A stretch of DNA of 64,000 nucleotides from Brachycybe producta (taxonomy: Eukaryota > Arthropoda > Diplopoda > Playtdesmida > Andrognathidae): contig JAUPFP010000040.1 of NCBI GenBank assembly GCA_036925085.1, forward strand, positions 1,259,884 to 1,323,883. The letters run 5' to 3'. The position numbers and the translations under genes are program-made. The stretch's first letter is position 1. Each line of letters starts with the position of its first letter. The notes beneath the pieces are model-generated. The model saw only the letters and a program-made list of their open reading frames with translations, was not told the origin of the DNA and did not search any database. Shown here one piece after another: positions 12,372 to 47,812 of this stretch.

Positions 12372-12484
12372 AATAAGGCTGTTTAGAGGCTATAATTCTT
12401 ATAATAATCAATGAATGGAAATATGTATACAACGGCTGCAATTAATAAGTAATCTAAATAAATAGCCTCTAAACAGTCTCATTG
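12372..12484. mobile_element. 110-bp MITE, family P, copy 1
   Basis: Ends gctgtttagaggctataatt and agcctctaaacagtc are inverted. Related copies lie at 19278-19411 and 19506-19632. Confidence 0.65.
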
Positions 12485-12789
12485 ATCGAAAAATGTATTA
12501 TTTTTTTCTAGCTTTAATTGATTGTATTGTATATTTTTCAAAATACTTTTTTGTTCTTTCAGAAAGTTGGAATAATATTTCTAAGAGTTTACAAAACAAA
12601 TTCCAATTTTGGACATTTCTGAAAATTTTCTGAAAAATGTAAAAGCTAATTTGACTTTTTACAAACTGCTGTAAAAAGTATATTTTCATAAATATCGTCA
12701 TAAAATTATCCTTAGTTCAATTAATTTAATCGTTTACTTTGAACTATGAAAATGTTTAATCTAAAATTTACTTCAGATAGTCAAGTGTT

Positions 12790-13766
12790 TTAAGCCACTT
12801 ATAGACCAAGCTCGAGAACCGTTCTAGAACAGTTCGCGAACAGACACAGAACCTGGTTTAGATGGGAGCTCGCGAACAGACACAGAACCTGTTTAAGACG
12901 TGAGCTCATGAACCGTTCTAGAACAGATCGGGACCTGTTTGCAAACAGAAACAGAACCTCGTTTAGACGGGAGCTCGCGAACAGTTCTAGAGCTGCTCGC
13001 GAATAGACACAGAACCTGGTTTAGATAGAAGCTCGCGAACAGACACAGAACCTGTTTAAGACGTGAGCTCATGAACCGTTCTAGAATAGATCGGGACCTG
13101 TTTGCGAACAGAAACAGAACCTCGTTTAGACGGGAGCTCGCAAACAGTTCTAGAGCTGCTCGCGAACAGACACAGAACCTGGTTTAGATGGAAGCTCGCG
13201 AACAGACAAAACCTGTTTAAGACGTGAGCTCATGAACCGTTCTAGAACAGATCGGGACCTGTTTGCGAACAGAAACAGAACCTCGTTTAGACGGAAGCTC
13301 GCGAACAGTTTTAGAGCTATTTGCGAACCGGCACAAAGTTCGCTCTCGCGGCAGCGCATCAAAGGGTTCGTTCTCGAACATCTGCCGAACAGAGAAGCCG
13401 GCTCTAAACGTCAGTTAGCTCGTATCTCGCCAGTTTATAATTATTACAAATAATTTCTGCCAAAATTATTACAAACAAATTTAACAACGCCGAACTCTTG
13501 ACAAACTAACAAAATCTCGAGAGCTGTTCGCCATGCGAACGCGAACACAGCTAATTTTTTTTGGTGTCGATGTTGCATCCATTTGGATGTAAGTGTCCAT
13601 TACACGAAATGTATGTTCATTTCGTGAAAATAGACATACATTTCGTGTAATGAACAATTACACCAAATGGATGCGACATAGACATTACTGCTCGCGCGCA
13701 TGAAGCTCTCAAACAGTTTCCCGAGCGGTTCGCGAACATCTATTTTTGGTCTGTTTGCGGCTTTAG
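12790..13766. mobile_element. MITE, family G, expanded by a 163-bp tandem repeat
   Basis: The ends resemble ttaagccacttatagaccaa and its inverted partner ggtctgtttgcggctttaga. Inside, a unit beginning agacacagaacctggtttag starts at about 12842, 13004 and 13168. Each unit carries gagctcgcgaacag and ccgttctagaacag. An unexpanded relative of about 400 bp is at 55591-55990. Confidence 0.65.
13562..13684. repeat. near-perfect 120-bp hairpin
   Basis: The arms tgcatccatttgg...attacacgaaatgtatg and catacatttcgtgtaat...ccaaatggatgcga pair over about 55 bp with a small loop. It sits inside the family G element. Confidence 0.75.
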
Positions 13767-13767
13767 A

Positions 13768-14010
13768 GGGGCGCATTCGGAAACTAAAGCCTACAGTATT
13801 TCTTTGGTGTGTTCCAACTGGAACGTTTTCATTGGGAAGATTCTAACCAGGACGACGCGAAATGTTGGAGGTGGAGGCTAGCAATGATGAGAAGGAAATG
13901 GCTTAGATGATTGCTTTCTTGACGCCCCTGCTTATATGATGTTTCTGAATGTTCTTTTGCTGTTTTATTCACAAATTAACAGCTTTTTTCCTTTGTTTCC
14001 GAATGCGCCC
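13768..14010. mobile_element. MITE with gggcgcattcggaaac ends
   Basis: Terminal inverted repeats gggcgcattcggaaac and gtttccgaatgcgccc, 243 bp, abutting the family G element. No coding capacity. Confidence 0.7.
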
Positions 14011-14095
14011 AAAGTTGGATAGTTAACCCTATAATTCAGCAATAAATGCCGTTTTCAAAATTAACGTCAAAATGGCAAGTTAATCAATCTAATTT

Positions 14096-14568
14096 TGACT
14101 TCACACGGACCATTTTGTGTCACCACACAGTGGTACGTGTCGCCACAAAGTGGTACTTGTCACCACATAGGAGCGTCAACCACAAAGAAGCGTCAACCAC
14201 AAAGAAGCGTCAACCACAAAGAAGCGTCAACCACAAAGAAGTGTCAACCACAACGGAGTGTCAACCACAACGGAGTGTCAACCACAACGGAGTGTCAACC
14301 ACAAAGTAGCGCCACCAGAAAGGAGCGTCACCACAAAGTAGTGTCACTAATTGGTTGTGTGGACCACTAGGTATAATCTTGACCATCACTGACGACGAAC
14401 AGACGGTGGTCGCCACTTGTGGCTTGATTCAACCACTCATCGCCACTGCTGCATAAAAATGATAGCGGTGGCTCGTGATAACGCGCCTTATTGTAATCAA
14501 TATGGTCTGATAAAAAAAACAAAAAAATATGTGGCGCCACATAGTGGTCAGTGTGAAGCCCGCCTAAG
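14096..14568. mobile_element. MITE carrying a 17-bp minisatellite
   Basis: The ends acttcacacggaccat and ggtcagtgtgaag are inverted, with gtgtcgccaca/gtggcgccaca arms. From about 14174 to 14330 a 17-bp unit (cgtcaaccacaaagaag) repeats nine to ten times at 14174, 14191, 14208, 14225, 14242, 14259, 14276, 14293 and 14310. Open frames here are products of the repeat. Confidence 0.7.
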
Positions 14569-14727
14569 TTTGGTCATGTCTAAAACATTTCAATTTAAAA
14601 TATTTGGTCTCTTTTTTTCATATAGAACGACATAGAAAAACCAATTTCTACTTTCTGTCCATCGGTTAACTAGTGTATAAAACATATTTACACCCCCCCC
14701 CCCTCTTGTGGTTCAATTATGCCTATT

Positions 14728-15505
14728 TGAGGTGGCTGAGTAGATACTTATTTCGTTATTGACCTCCAGGATATGGTGGCCACCGCAGTGTCCAATGGAC
14801 GCAAAAACGTCCGCGAACTTTTTTTTAAACGCAACATTATGAAAAAAGAAATTCAAATTGTTTTCAAGGGTCAGATTAAAACACGGAAACTGACGGAAAC
14901 GCGCGGAAAAATAAATATTAGGCTACAATAGGAGATACAAGGCACGAAAAACACAAACACACGGAAAAGCCCGGAAAACACAAACACACGGAAAAGCCCG
15001 GAAAACACAAACACACGGAAAAATGCTTGTGTTTGTGTTTTCCGCGCTTTTCCGTGTGCAAGGAATGTGTATTCCTTGCGTTGTATCGCCTATAGTAGCC
15101 TAATATTTATATTTCCGCGCGTTTCCGTCAGTTTCCATCCGTTTCCGTGTTTTAGTCTGACCCGTTTTTGGATCTCAATTATCTTAAAAAATAAAACATT
15201 TTATAGTTAACCCGTTTTTTGTTTTTTCCCTTGAAACTTCATGAAAAACTATTTTCGCCTTTTTTTTTCAAACTATCAATAAAAAAGTTTATTTTGAAAG
15301 ATATTAACCATGAAAAAAACTTATCAACCACTATTCTAGTTTCTAAAACACTGAATTTTTTCGTAATTTTTCTCCTGCAAAACGTTCGCTTGAAAAATAT
15401 AAATTTTCTCAAAACCGCGGATTGGAGTGACGAAACCTCCCCTGCAGTGGCGCCATCCGGTGCAACAAAAACAAAATAAATATCTAGTCAGCCACCTTAA
15501 TGAAA
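14728..15505. mobile_element. palindromic MITE, family I, copy 3 (interrupted)
   Basis: Begins aggtggctgagtagatactt and ends in the inverse, tatctagtcagccacctt. It is split by a family J element at 14868-15163. The left half ends at the gttttcaa flank and the right half resumes with the cattttatag block of family I. Confidence 0.7.
14868..15163. mobile_element. palindromic MITE, family J, copy 1 (nested in family I)
   Basis: The ends gggtcagattaaaacacgg and ccgtgttttagtctgaccc are inverted, and the arms contain ggaaactgacgg and ataaatattaggctac. The centre has a few cacaaacacacggaaaagcc units. The second copy at 44092-44860 is expanded. Confidence 0.8.
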
Positions 15506-16996
15506 CAAAAAAGTGCCAATTTTTTTCTTCCCTTCCATTTCACACATGCATTAAGTTTATTAACAGCCATTAAACTAAAACATTTTAATTGCACCAACCC
15601 TGAAAAAGATTCAAAATGAAATATTTTTGGCACTGTATTATTTTTCCCTGGTTGTTAATTATTAATAGTCTATTGTAATTACATTTAATAAAATAAATTA
15701 TAAGTAGATTATATTTATTATTATTATTATTGCACGAACAATTTTAATTTAATTTAATTTTAATTTTAATTTAAATTTAATTTTAATTTAATTTCAATTT
15801 AAAAGTAACTTAAGTCGCAATTATTGTACCCAGCATTAGAATTTCTTTTGCTCCGCCCTTTTATGACGTCAGTCCAAGTAAAAAAACAATTAGAAATTTA
15901 AAAGGGCGGAGCACGTGACATCAGACCAAGTACAAAACCAATTAGAAATTGATGACGCTCGTCAAAGGGTGGAGCAAATAAAATTCTACTGCTGAGCACA
16001 ATCGCCTGTGTTATCTCTGTGCCAAATAAATGGCTGAAAGGGGAATGTTCAATAAATAAATTACATTTAATTTAAGTATTTGTACAAATAATCGTAATTA
16101 GATAACTTTCACTTAAATGCTCGTTTTTTTTTTTACTATTTTTAAACGTTTGAAGTTTTAAAATAGTTAATTAAAAACTTAAAAATATATTTTAAAAAAT
16201 AAAATATTGGAATTCGTTTAACAAGAAATGAAAAAGACAAGAATAGTTTTCGTGCTAAACTAATTTCGTGTTAAAAGAAAAAAAAATTGTAATGCTATTT
16301 TAAGGAACCGGCCTGAATATATATTTTGTGTTATCCGTTTTCGTGTTAAACGGTTTTCACTGTAAATAATGTGGAAACTATTTAACAAGAAATAGAAGAT
16401 AATGAAATAGTTTTTTTTTTTTTTCGTTTTAAACGAATTTTACGTGTTAAACGCTTTTTTTCACTGTTATATTTGTTTTTAACAGAAAAATCATTTTTTT
16501 CTCTAACATTGTATCAAATTATTATAAATGTAGTGTAATTACGATTAAAATTAACTGTAATAAAGCAAGGGTAGAGTTAACTATTCCAGAATAATTATCA
16601 TTTACGTAAACTACGAAATTATTCGAATTCGAATAATTTCAGTGATGCACGCGAGTGCACCTATAATCCTTTGTCAAATCAAAATTTCTGCTAGGGTTAT
16701 TTAAGTTAGCTTTCATCACTAGAGCCACAACAATTAATGCTTTTAACACCAAAAAACAAAACAAATTAGAGCCAATACTCAAGGCAAGGCTCATCTACAC
16801 AAGTCTCTAATGAACAAAAAGCGTAATTTGCTTTACATGTTAGTTGAAGTAGCTCATTTAAATAACCGAAATAGTAATCTTGAGTTGACAACTTCGTTTT
16901 TTTTTTTAAAGTGCGGCTTAAGTTACTTTTGAAAATTAACTGTGATTAATATTATTTTTTGAAGTGATTTAGATCGCAGCTGATGATTCAAAACAC
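15506..16996. other. AT-rich intergenic with one MITE
   Basis: Apart from the family B element at 15812-16012 this holds (TTA)n and ttttaattt runs (15715-15800) and unassigned AT-rich DNA. No gene was seen. Confidence 0.45.
15812..16012. mobile_element. GC box/CCAAT MITE, family B, copy 2
   Basis: Contains cccagcattagaatttc, inverted ctccgcccttttatga and its partner, aaccaattagaaat motifs, a tgacgtca CRE and the right end gagcacaatcgcctgt. The left terminus is degenerate. Confidence 0.7.
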
Positions 16997-17290
16997 ATGT
17001 GCACACATGAGTTAAATGAATTCAAATTAAATGTGTTTAGGTGAATTATACGGAATCCAGTTAAGGACATAAACCCAAATAAAAATTCACTTTATTATTA
17101 ATATTTTAAATTGAAATACTAAATCAATATTTTGTCAATAGCTTATAAATTATATTTAAGTATTAACTCAATATTTTCAGATTATTAACTGAATAAATTG
17201 AATACGGCATATTGTTTGTTTGTCCTTCACGGGGCTCTGTAAAACACGTTTATTATTTAAATGCATTTAAATTATCAGGTGTGTTCTAGA
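16990..17290 (+). mobile_element. MITE, family D, copy 2
   Basis: Carries acacatgagttaaatgaatt through ttatcaggtgtgtt. The outermost bases of both termini are altered. It forms the left border of a nested block that ends with a reverse family D copy. Confidence 0.75.
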
Positions 17291-17294
17291 TGTA

Positions 17295-17683
17295 AGGGCG
17301 AGCGCAGAGGACAGACAATCGCTGGAAGACAGTTTTAGTCGGTCAGAATGAACAGTATGGACTCTTACAGTGCAGACGTACACGGCCGACAAAAAGATGG
17401 GACATATTCCATTGTTCCCCACCGACCCGATTGTCCGCTTCGGCCATAGAAGCTCACACGAACTACTAATTAGTCGAAGCAGCTTGCAGTATTTCCATAG
17501 GTTCTGGCCGGTGCGCGCGCACGATAGCAGGCATATACACGCACAAGCACAACCACCGACAAACTGACGGTCGTGTGCGATTGCGTTTTGTCGGCTTCAG
17601 ACATCCGACAGACTGTCGCTCGTGTGCACTGACCTCAATACAATATAATTCGTCACCGACTGTCCTTCGTCTGCGCTCGCCCT
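17295..17683. mobile_element. MITE with agggcgagcgcaga ends
   Basis: Inverted ends agggcgagcgcagaggacag and ctgtccttcgtctgcgctcg. The inner arms also pair (acaatcgctgg / cgtcaccgactg region). It lies directly beside the family D end. Confidence 0.75.
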
Positions 17684-17961
17684 AAAAGTAACTGAAATTG
17701 CAGTTACAAATGTTGCTGCAGAACTTGCAATTTCCGGCGTTTCAAGTTAGTTTAAGAAAAATAAATCCAGCTGTGTTTTTCTTCTTATAAAAATTGCTTA
17801 AGTTACATTTTAACGTCAAAAAAAAGTTAACAGAAATTTTAAACCTTTATTAAACAGAAAATTAGTTTGCAGTTACTTTTAGAAACTAATCAGTTTATTT
17901 TGTTTTATAAAATTATCTTTCAAGTTAAAACGAGTTAACGCCTGGTTACAAATATACGACT

Positions 17962-18296
17962 TAAGTGCGGCGCAAACGGCAATACGGAAGAATGCCGTTA
18001 AAATGACGTCACAGTCTATGTCGACAGGCAAATAAGCGCAGCACACTAGTCATTTGCCCCGCCCTTCTATGAGCGTCATACGAAATATCAACCAATTAGA
18101 AATAAAAAAGGGCGTGGCATGCGACGTTAAACCAAATAAATCAATTACAAGTTGCTGTTTCTCATAAAAGGGCGGGGCAAACGACTGTATTTTACTGCGC
18201 CTACTTGCCTGTGCCTATGTCGTGTATCTCAATGCAATAATTGCTGTGACGTCATTTTGTCGTCACTATTCCGTATTGCCGTTTGGGCCGCACTTA
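17962..18296. mobile_element. MITE with aagtgcggcgcaaacggc ends, interrupted by a family B copy
   Basis: The inverted ends are ttaagtgcggcgcaaacggc and gccgtttgggccgcactta, with aatgacgtcaca/tgtgacgtcatt inside. The family B element at 18024-18214 splits it. Confidence 0.75.
18024..18214. mobile_element. GC box/CCAAT MITE, family B, copy 3 (nested)
   Basis: A perfect 8-bp target duplication CTATGTCG flanks the element. The interior has three ccccgcccttct/ggcgtggc/gggcggggc boxes, accaattag motifs and acaggca/tgcctgt ends. Confidence 0.88.
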
Positions 18297-18600
18297 TACC
18301 TGGTACACACCTGATAATTTAAATGCATTTAAATATTAAACACGTTCTATAGAGGTTTGTGAAGGACAAACAAACAATATGTCGTCAAATTCAATTTATT
18401 CAGTTAATAATCTGAAAATATTGAGTTAATTTACTTAAATATAATATATAAACTATTGACATTAAAATATTGATTTAGTATTTCAATTTAAAATATTAAT
18501 AATAAAGTTAATTTTTATTTGGTGTTCATGGCTGGATTCCGTATAATTCACTTAAACACATTTAATTTGAATTCATTTAACTCATGTGTGTACAAGGTAT
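18294..18600 (-). mobile_element. MITE, family D, copy 3 (reverse orientation)
   Basis: Reverse complement of copy 1, from acctggtacacacctgataa to catgtgtgtacaaggtat. With copy 2 it makes an inverted pair around 17.3-18.3 kb. Confidence 0.8.
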
Positions 18601-19277
18601 TAGTCGTATATTTTGTAACCAGAGCTTTTAGTTATCACTTCTAAAAAAATAACTTAAGTAGGAGTAATTTTAATTATTTTCTAAAAGTAACTTTTTTCCA
18701 TTAAAACACAATTAACAGTCATTAACTTCAGTTAAGATTTCGAGAAAAAAACGTATAGTTAACTTTTTTTCTTTCAATAAGCAACTTCATCAAGCTACTA
18801 TTTTTTAAAAAAAAAAAAGTATTGTCGTTACAAAGCAAATACTAGTTACTTTTATTTACTTTGTTAAGTTATTTCAGTCAGTCAAAACGTGCAAATAGGC
18901 ATTTGTAAAAAAAAAATCCTCTCCACCCCCTTCCCCCCCCCCCCCAAAAAAACAACTAACTTAACTGTCATTATAGTTTCATTTAAATTATCTTCATTAC
19001 AATTTATAAAAAAGTGTTTATAGTCATTTGTATGTATGTAAATGTGAGGTACCTGTTATTATCCCTTTAATTAATATTTGTTTTATCTAACTAGAAATAA
19101 CTATTTTGTAGTTAAATATAAAAAAAAACTTCTCTTTCCTTTCTCTTAATATACAAATGAAGAGAAGCAACTCGTCATTTAGGCAAAAACAATTGGTCTT
19201 TGCAATTAAGAGATTGGTTGGAGGCTAAATTCTTGCCAGAAAATTAAGGCCAGAAGAATTGCGCATTTTTTGATCAA

Positions 19278-19732
19278 AGCGACTGTTTAGAGGGTATAAT
19301 TCTTACCATTCTTCATAAGGATAGTAGATAGCTAGCAACTGTGCCACCTTGCAGTTAAACCTACATGCAGATTTTCCTTTGAATTCTAGCCTCTAAACAG
19401 TCTTATTAAGTGATATTAATAAAATTGTGTACCTGCTCTTTGCACAAGTTTTTTGGAGCAGATGCTAGCATTGGTATAAAATGTGTGAGTAGATGCTCAA
19501 AGGGACTGTTTAGAGGGTATACTTATTGTTAATCCTAAGGATGTTAGAGAGCCAGTCAATGTGCCACCTTGCAGTTAACCTACGCGCAGATTTGCCATTG
19601 AATTCTAGCCTATAAACAGTCTTATTAAGTGATATTAATAAAATTGTGTACCTGCTCTTTGCTCAAGTTTTTGGAGCAGATGCTAGCTTTAGTAGGAATA
19701 AAATGTGAGTAGATGCTCAAAGGGAGAGCACC
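19278..19732. repeat. about 226-bp direct duplication, each unit with a family P MITE
   Basis: Two copies (about 19278-19503 and 19504-19732) share ggactgtttagaggg, gtgccaccttgcagtta, ttgaattctagcct, cctgctctttgc and gtagatgctcaaaggga. Each contains a P element with ctgtttagaggnta/tagcctctaaacag ends. Confidence 0.75.
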
Positions 19733-20113
19733 TTTTCATATTATGAGCATATCCTCAAGCTGTGAGCAGTTGCTTTATTTTTTATATATGAATAAAAAAT
19801 GATTAGTGGACTCTGCATTTTATGAATTTCCTATAGGAAACGATACTACGATGTGAGAGTGAGCACCTACTCACACTGCCAGAGTAGGGGCTCCGGTTCC
19901 AATGGCAATTTTATTTGCACGAAAACTGAGCACATACTCATTTCTTTTCGAATAATGTAACTGCTCGTGAACAGATCTGCTCAATTTTATTAATAACACT
20001 CTTTGCAATCAAAAGCTCAACTCTAGTAGAACGCTAGCCTCTAAACAGCCTTCCTAATTTGAAAAAAACCATAATTATTTTTGCCTTATTGATCATATTG
20101 CAAAGATTTCACG

Positions 20114-20245
20114 TAGCAGTGTAGTATTATAAAATTTTCTGGCGGAACCCTTATTTTACCTTCACAGAACACCAGAGTTCCGTGAAACCCCATTTGGAAA
20201 ACGCTGTCCCTAGGGATTAAAATTCTATTACACTGCTACGCCAAA
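20114..20245. mobile_element. small inverted-repeat element
   Basis: Ends acgtagcagtgtagta and tacactgctacg are inverted, about 130 bp apart. No copy was noticed elsewhere in the window. Confidence 0.5.
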
Positions 20246-20797
20246 CCTCCACAACACAGAAGAAGAAGAAAATCTCTAAAAACTTAAAACTGATTGCGAG
20301 ACGACCATTTGATACGATTCAATAATTATCACTCCCTCCCACTTTTCATTTGTTTCTTCTATATACGACTTTACACACCCACATTACGAACGTAAACCTT
20401 TAACACATGTAACTCAAAAATTCAAATTCAACTACGTAACAAATCGCTTTAGCTCAAACACAAAAACATAACTTGAGAGTTGTTGCAACAACCTCGAAGT
20501 GATCGAAACCTTAGGGCCGAATTTGGCAAAGAACCTTTTTCAACGAGACCTCAAGAGACCCAACAACTTCAACCCTCTAGAGAAAAAGGTTCCAGCTAAA
20601 AAAACATTATCAAGAATAAAACTTAATTCTAACTTAATACTTCAAATCAAAATATTCAAATCTCAAGTAACTATAACACGATAACAACTTACTCGAGTAA
20701 AAATATCTGATTGCAAAATTAAAATAATCTTGAAAGTAACAATGTAACTCTAAAATAACCTTGAAAGTAACTTTGTAACTAAACTAACTTTGAAAAA

Positions 20798-21479
20798 GTA
20801 ACTATGTTACTAAAGTAACTTTGAAAAAGTAACTATGTTACTAAAGTAACTTTGAAAAAGTAACTATGTTACTAAAGTAACTTTGAAAAAGTAACTATGT
20901 AACAAAAGAAACTTCGAAAAAGTAACTATGTAACAAAAGAAACTTCGAAAAAGTAACTATGTAACAAAAGTAACTTCGAAAAAGTAACTATGTAACAAAA
21001 GTAACTTCGAAAAAGTAACTATGTAACAAAAGTAACTTCGAAAAAGTAACTATGTAACAAAAGTAACTTCGAAAAAGTAACTATGTAACAAAAGTAACTT
21101 CGAAAAAGTAACTATGTAACAAAAGTAACTTCGAAAAAGTAACTATGTAACAAAAGTAACTTCGAAAAAGTAACTATGTTACTAAAGTAACTTTGAAAAA
21201 GTAACTATGTTACTAAAGTAACTTTGAAAAAGTAACTATGTAACAAAAGAAACTTTGAAAAAGTAACTATGTAACAAAAGAAACTTCGAAAAAGTAACTA
21301 TGTAACAAAAGAAACTTCGAAAAAGTAACTATGTAACAAAAGTAACTTCGAAAAAGTAACTATGTAACAAAAGTAACTTCGAAAAAGTAACTATGTAACA
21401 AAAGTAACTTCGAAAAAGTAACTATGTAACAAAAGTAACTTCGAAAAAGTAACTATGTTACTAAAGTAACCGTGTATCC
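20798..21479 (+). repeat. 31-bp minisatellite, 22 units in exact register
   Basis: The start gtaactatg recurs at 20798, 20829, 20860 and every 31 bases to 21449 with no length change. Three unit types differ by a few bases: ttactaaagtaactttg, taacaaaagaaacttcg and taacaaaagtaacttcg. Their order is type 1 x3, type 2 x2, type 3 x7, then type 1 x2, type 2 x3 (the first keeps tttg), type 3 x4, and a final type 1. The block order therefore occurs twice. There are no unique spacers, so it is not a CRISPR array. Confidence 0.95.
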
Positions 21480-21919
21480 AAACAGTAAATTGTTACTGTT
21501 ATTGTTTCCTAATTAAGAAACAAATGCAAGATGGCAACCTTGAAATTAAACTTTAAACCTCTAAGCAAATTTCCAACATAGAAAATACGAGACTTTAGAA
21601 AAACAAAACTTGATTCAAACTTCATCCTTGAAATAAAATAAAAATACTTAAATTTCAAGTGACTGTAACGCATTAACAAAAGTAACTTAAGTAAAAATTA
21701 TCCAGTTAAAAGTTACAACCAAAAAAAAAATTAACTCAATAAATTATCAGTTTAAAGTAATTTAAAAGTAACTTGTAACTTATCGTTGCAAGATTAAGAC
21801 CCGAATTTAAAATGGCAACTTGGCACACGAACTTTAAATTTGAACCCTCAGAACAAGGCTCCAACATAAGAAGAAAAAAAAAACCATTTCAAGGGTACTC
21901 CATAAATAGGGTGTTTTTC

Positions 21920-22440
21920 AATGTCGGAACACTGTTTCGAGGATTCAAATGAAAGTTCAAGGGTCAAGTTTCCTTCTTGAATTTAGTCCTCAAGACACCA
22001 AAGTAGAAAAAGAGAATTTCATAAAAAAAAATTTCAAAACCAAATTTTGGAACCCTGTTTTGTGGTTTCAAATTAAAGTTTCAATGCCAAGTTTTGTCTT
22101 GAAATTAGCCCTCATGACACACCAAAGTTTAAAAACAGAATTTCATGATTCAATTTAATAAAAAAAAATTTCAAAATCAACAACTGATTTTAGGTTTTGA
22201 ATTTGGAACTAACCCTGGTTCAAGAGGCGCTTCAAGTTTACTCGATAAAAAGGATGTTTTCTATGTTGGAACCCTGTTTTGAGGGTTCAAATTAAAGTTC
22301 AAGGGCCAAGTTTTTTTCTTGAAAAAGCCCTTATGACACCGAAGTTTTTTTAAAAAGAGAAATTTCATGATTCAATGAAATAAAAAAAATCTCAAAATCA
22401 ACAACTGACTTCAGGTTTTGAATTTGGGTCTAACGCTGGA
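21920..22440. repeat. diverged direct repeats, three units
   Basis: The block ggaaccctgttttg..., aaagttcaagggccaagttt and gacacc(a)aaagt appears at about 21925, 22049 and 22260. The open frame at 21949-22158 is inside it and has no family resemblance. Confidence 0.6.
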
Positions 22441-22717
22441 CCTCTCTGGGTACCAAAAAGCACCTCAATTGCCAAGGTTCTTCATTCAATTCGGCCCTTA
22501 GGTGCCCCCCACTCCGAACTCACGAAAACTCAAAGTCGAGTTAAATAACTATTAGTATCATATTTTCTTTTTTATAATTGAATATTTCAAGATTCAATTG
22601 ACCTGTCTCTGTAACGAACGACCAAGTTGTCGCCATTTTTTTTTAAATGCGACACGACTTTATGCTTATTATTAGTATTAGTATCATTAGAATTAAATAT
22701 ATTCTAATAAGGTTAGG

Positions 22718-46686
<23,969 letters not shown>

Positions 46687-46764
46687 TATAATAGCAAAAC
46701 CTTTCGTTTCTTTATCGTAGAACCAACACTAATCCAATTTCAATCTTAAACTTGGTCCGTTCAT

Positions 46765-46822
46765 TCACAATAAACGTTTTTCTTCACAGCGACAACACTT
46801 CAGGCGTCCGTCCGCCATCTTG
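46765..46822 (-). promoter_or_regulatory. YY1-like motif overlapping a 17-codon upstream ORF, BRSK 5' region
   Basis: On the minus strand ccaagatggcgga (46811-46823) matches the YY1 core aagatggcg and also gives a strong start context (aagATGGcg). The ATG at 46818 opens MADGRLKCCRCEEKRLL with its stop at 46767-46765, 79 nt before the BRSK ATG. If transcription starts upstream of it, this is a uORF. If it starts at the motif, as with many YY1 promoters, it is a core promoter element. Confidence 0.55.
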
Positions 46823-47469
46823 GATTATGTCAATCCCACCACCACAAGCAGCAGTAGCAGTATATAGTAACATCCGGGCATTTCAAGATGCAGTTTATCG
46901 ATTATTCATAAAAAAATATGTGGAGGGGAGGAGCTTAAAATGAACACCAGATATAAAAAAGGGGGCGGAGACTCTTATGTGATTGGAGGATGTTTCGTTT
47001 GGTAAAAAATATAGCCTCAAATGTCCACTTACTCATATTCCGCAAATTCCGTTAGTCATCGATTTATTCAGCGGTTTGATGATGCCCTTTACTTTTCATG
47101 AGAGTGACGTCACGCTGCTAGATAAATCGATGATAGACATCACGTTGTGAGACTAAAAAAATGTAACTAAACGTCAATGTGGCTAACCTGTCGGTCTTTT
47201 GAGGCTAATTCTGTCCTTGCAAAGTTGTTTTAACAAGCGCGCCAGTACTTAATCTAGCCTCTAACCATGTCTCTTGTCATATCATTGTCAAAGCATTCAT
47301 TCAGTTCCTAACATGAAGAATTATTGAATTAGTCATTCAATAATGAAAGTTTGATATGTACGGCGCTTCATACATACATACTGTGCATAGCAAGTTTGTT
47401 GAGCCGCTTAAAACGCGCTTAGGAACTGATCTAACTCATTGATTAAAAATTATATGAATTTAAAGATTG

Positions 47470-47612
47470 GGATCCAACTCATATAATTCGTTTGCCCCGC
47501 CCTTTTATGAGCGTCAGACCAAATGACGTCAAACTCAATAACAAACCAATTAGAAATCGCCATTCCTCATAAAAGAGGCGGGGCAAACGAATTGTATGCG
47601 CTGGATCCAATG
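47470..47612. mobile_element. GC box MITE, family B, copy 7
   Basis: Inverted gtttgccccgcccttttatg and cataaaagaggcggggcaaa boxes with aaccaattag and tgacgtca, bounded by ggatccaac/gctggatcc. Confidence 0.72.
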
Positions 47613-47623
47613 GACTGTGGCAA

Positions 47624-47812
47624 GTGTGCTCAGCACAATACAGTCGTTTGTCTCGCCCGTTTATGTGGAACGGCAATTTCTAATTGGTTAGTTATTTGGT
47701 CTAATATCACATGCCCCGCCCTTTTCAATTTCTAATTGGTTGATTTTTGGTCTGACGTTCCTAAAAGGGCGGGGCAAACGACTGTATTGTGTTAAGCACA
47801 CTTGCCTGTGTT
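47624..47812. mobile_element. GC box MITE, family B, copy 8
   Basis: Ends ggcaagtgtgctcagcacaa and gttaagcacacttgcctgt. Three GC boxes and attggtt motifs. It adjoins copy 7 with 11 nt between them. Confidence 0.78.

Noticed and set aside
14046-14370. Two overlapping frames with a repeated histidine/glutamine-rich motif
   Set aside because: Direct translation of the 17-bp minisatellite in different frames. No start context or family.
20798-21479. CRISPR-like regular array (31-bp period)
   Set aside because: Units are contiguous with no unique spacers and the context is a spliced eukaryotic genome.
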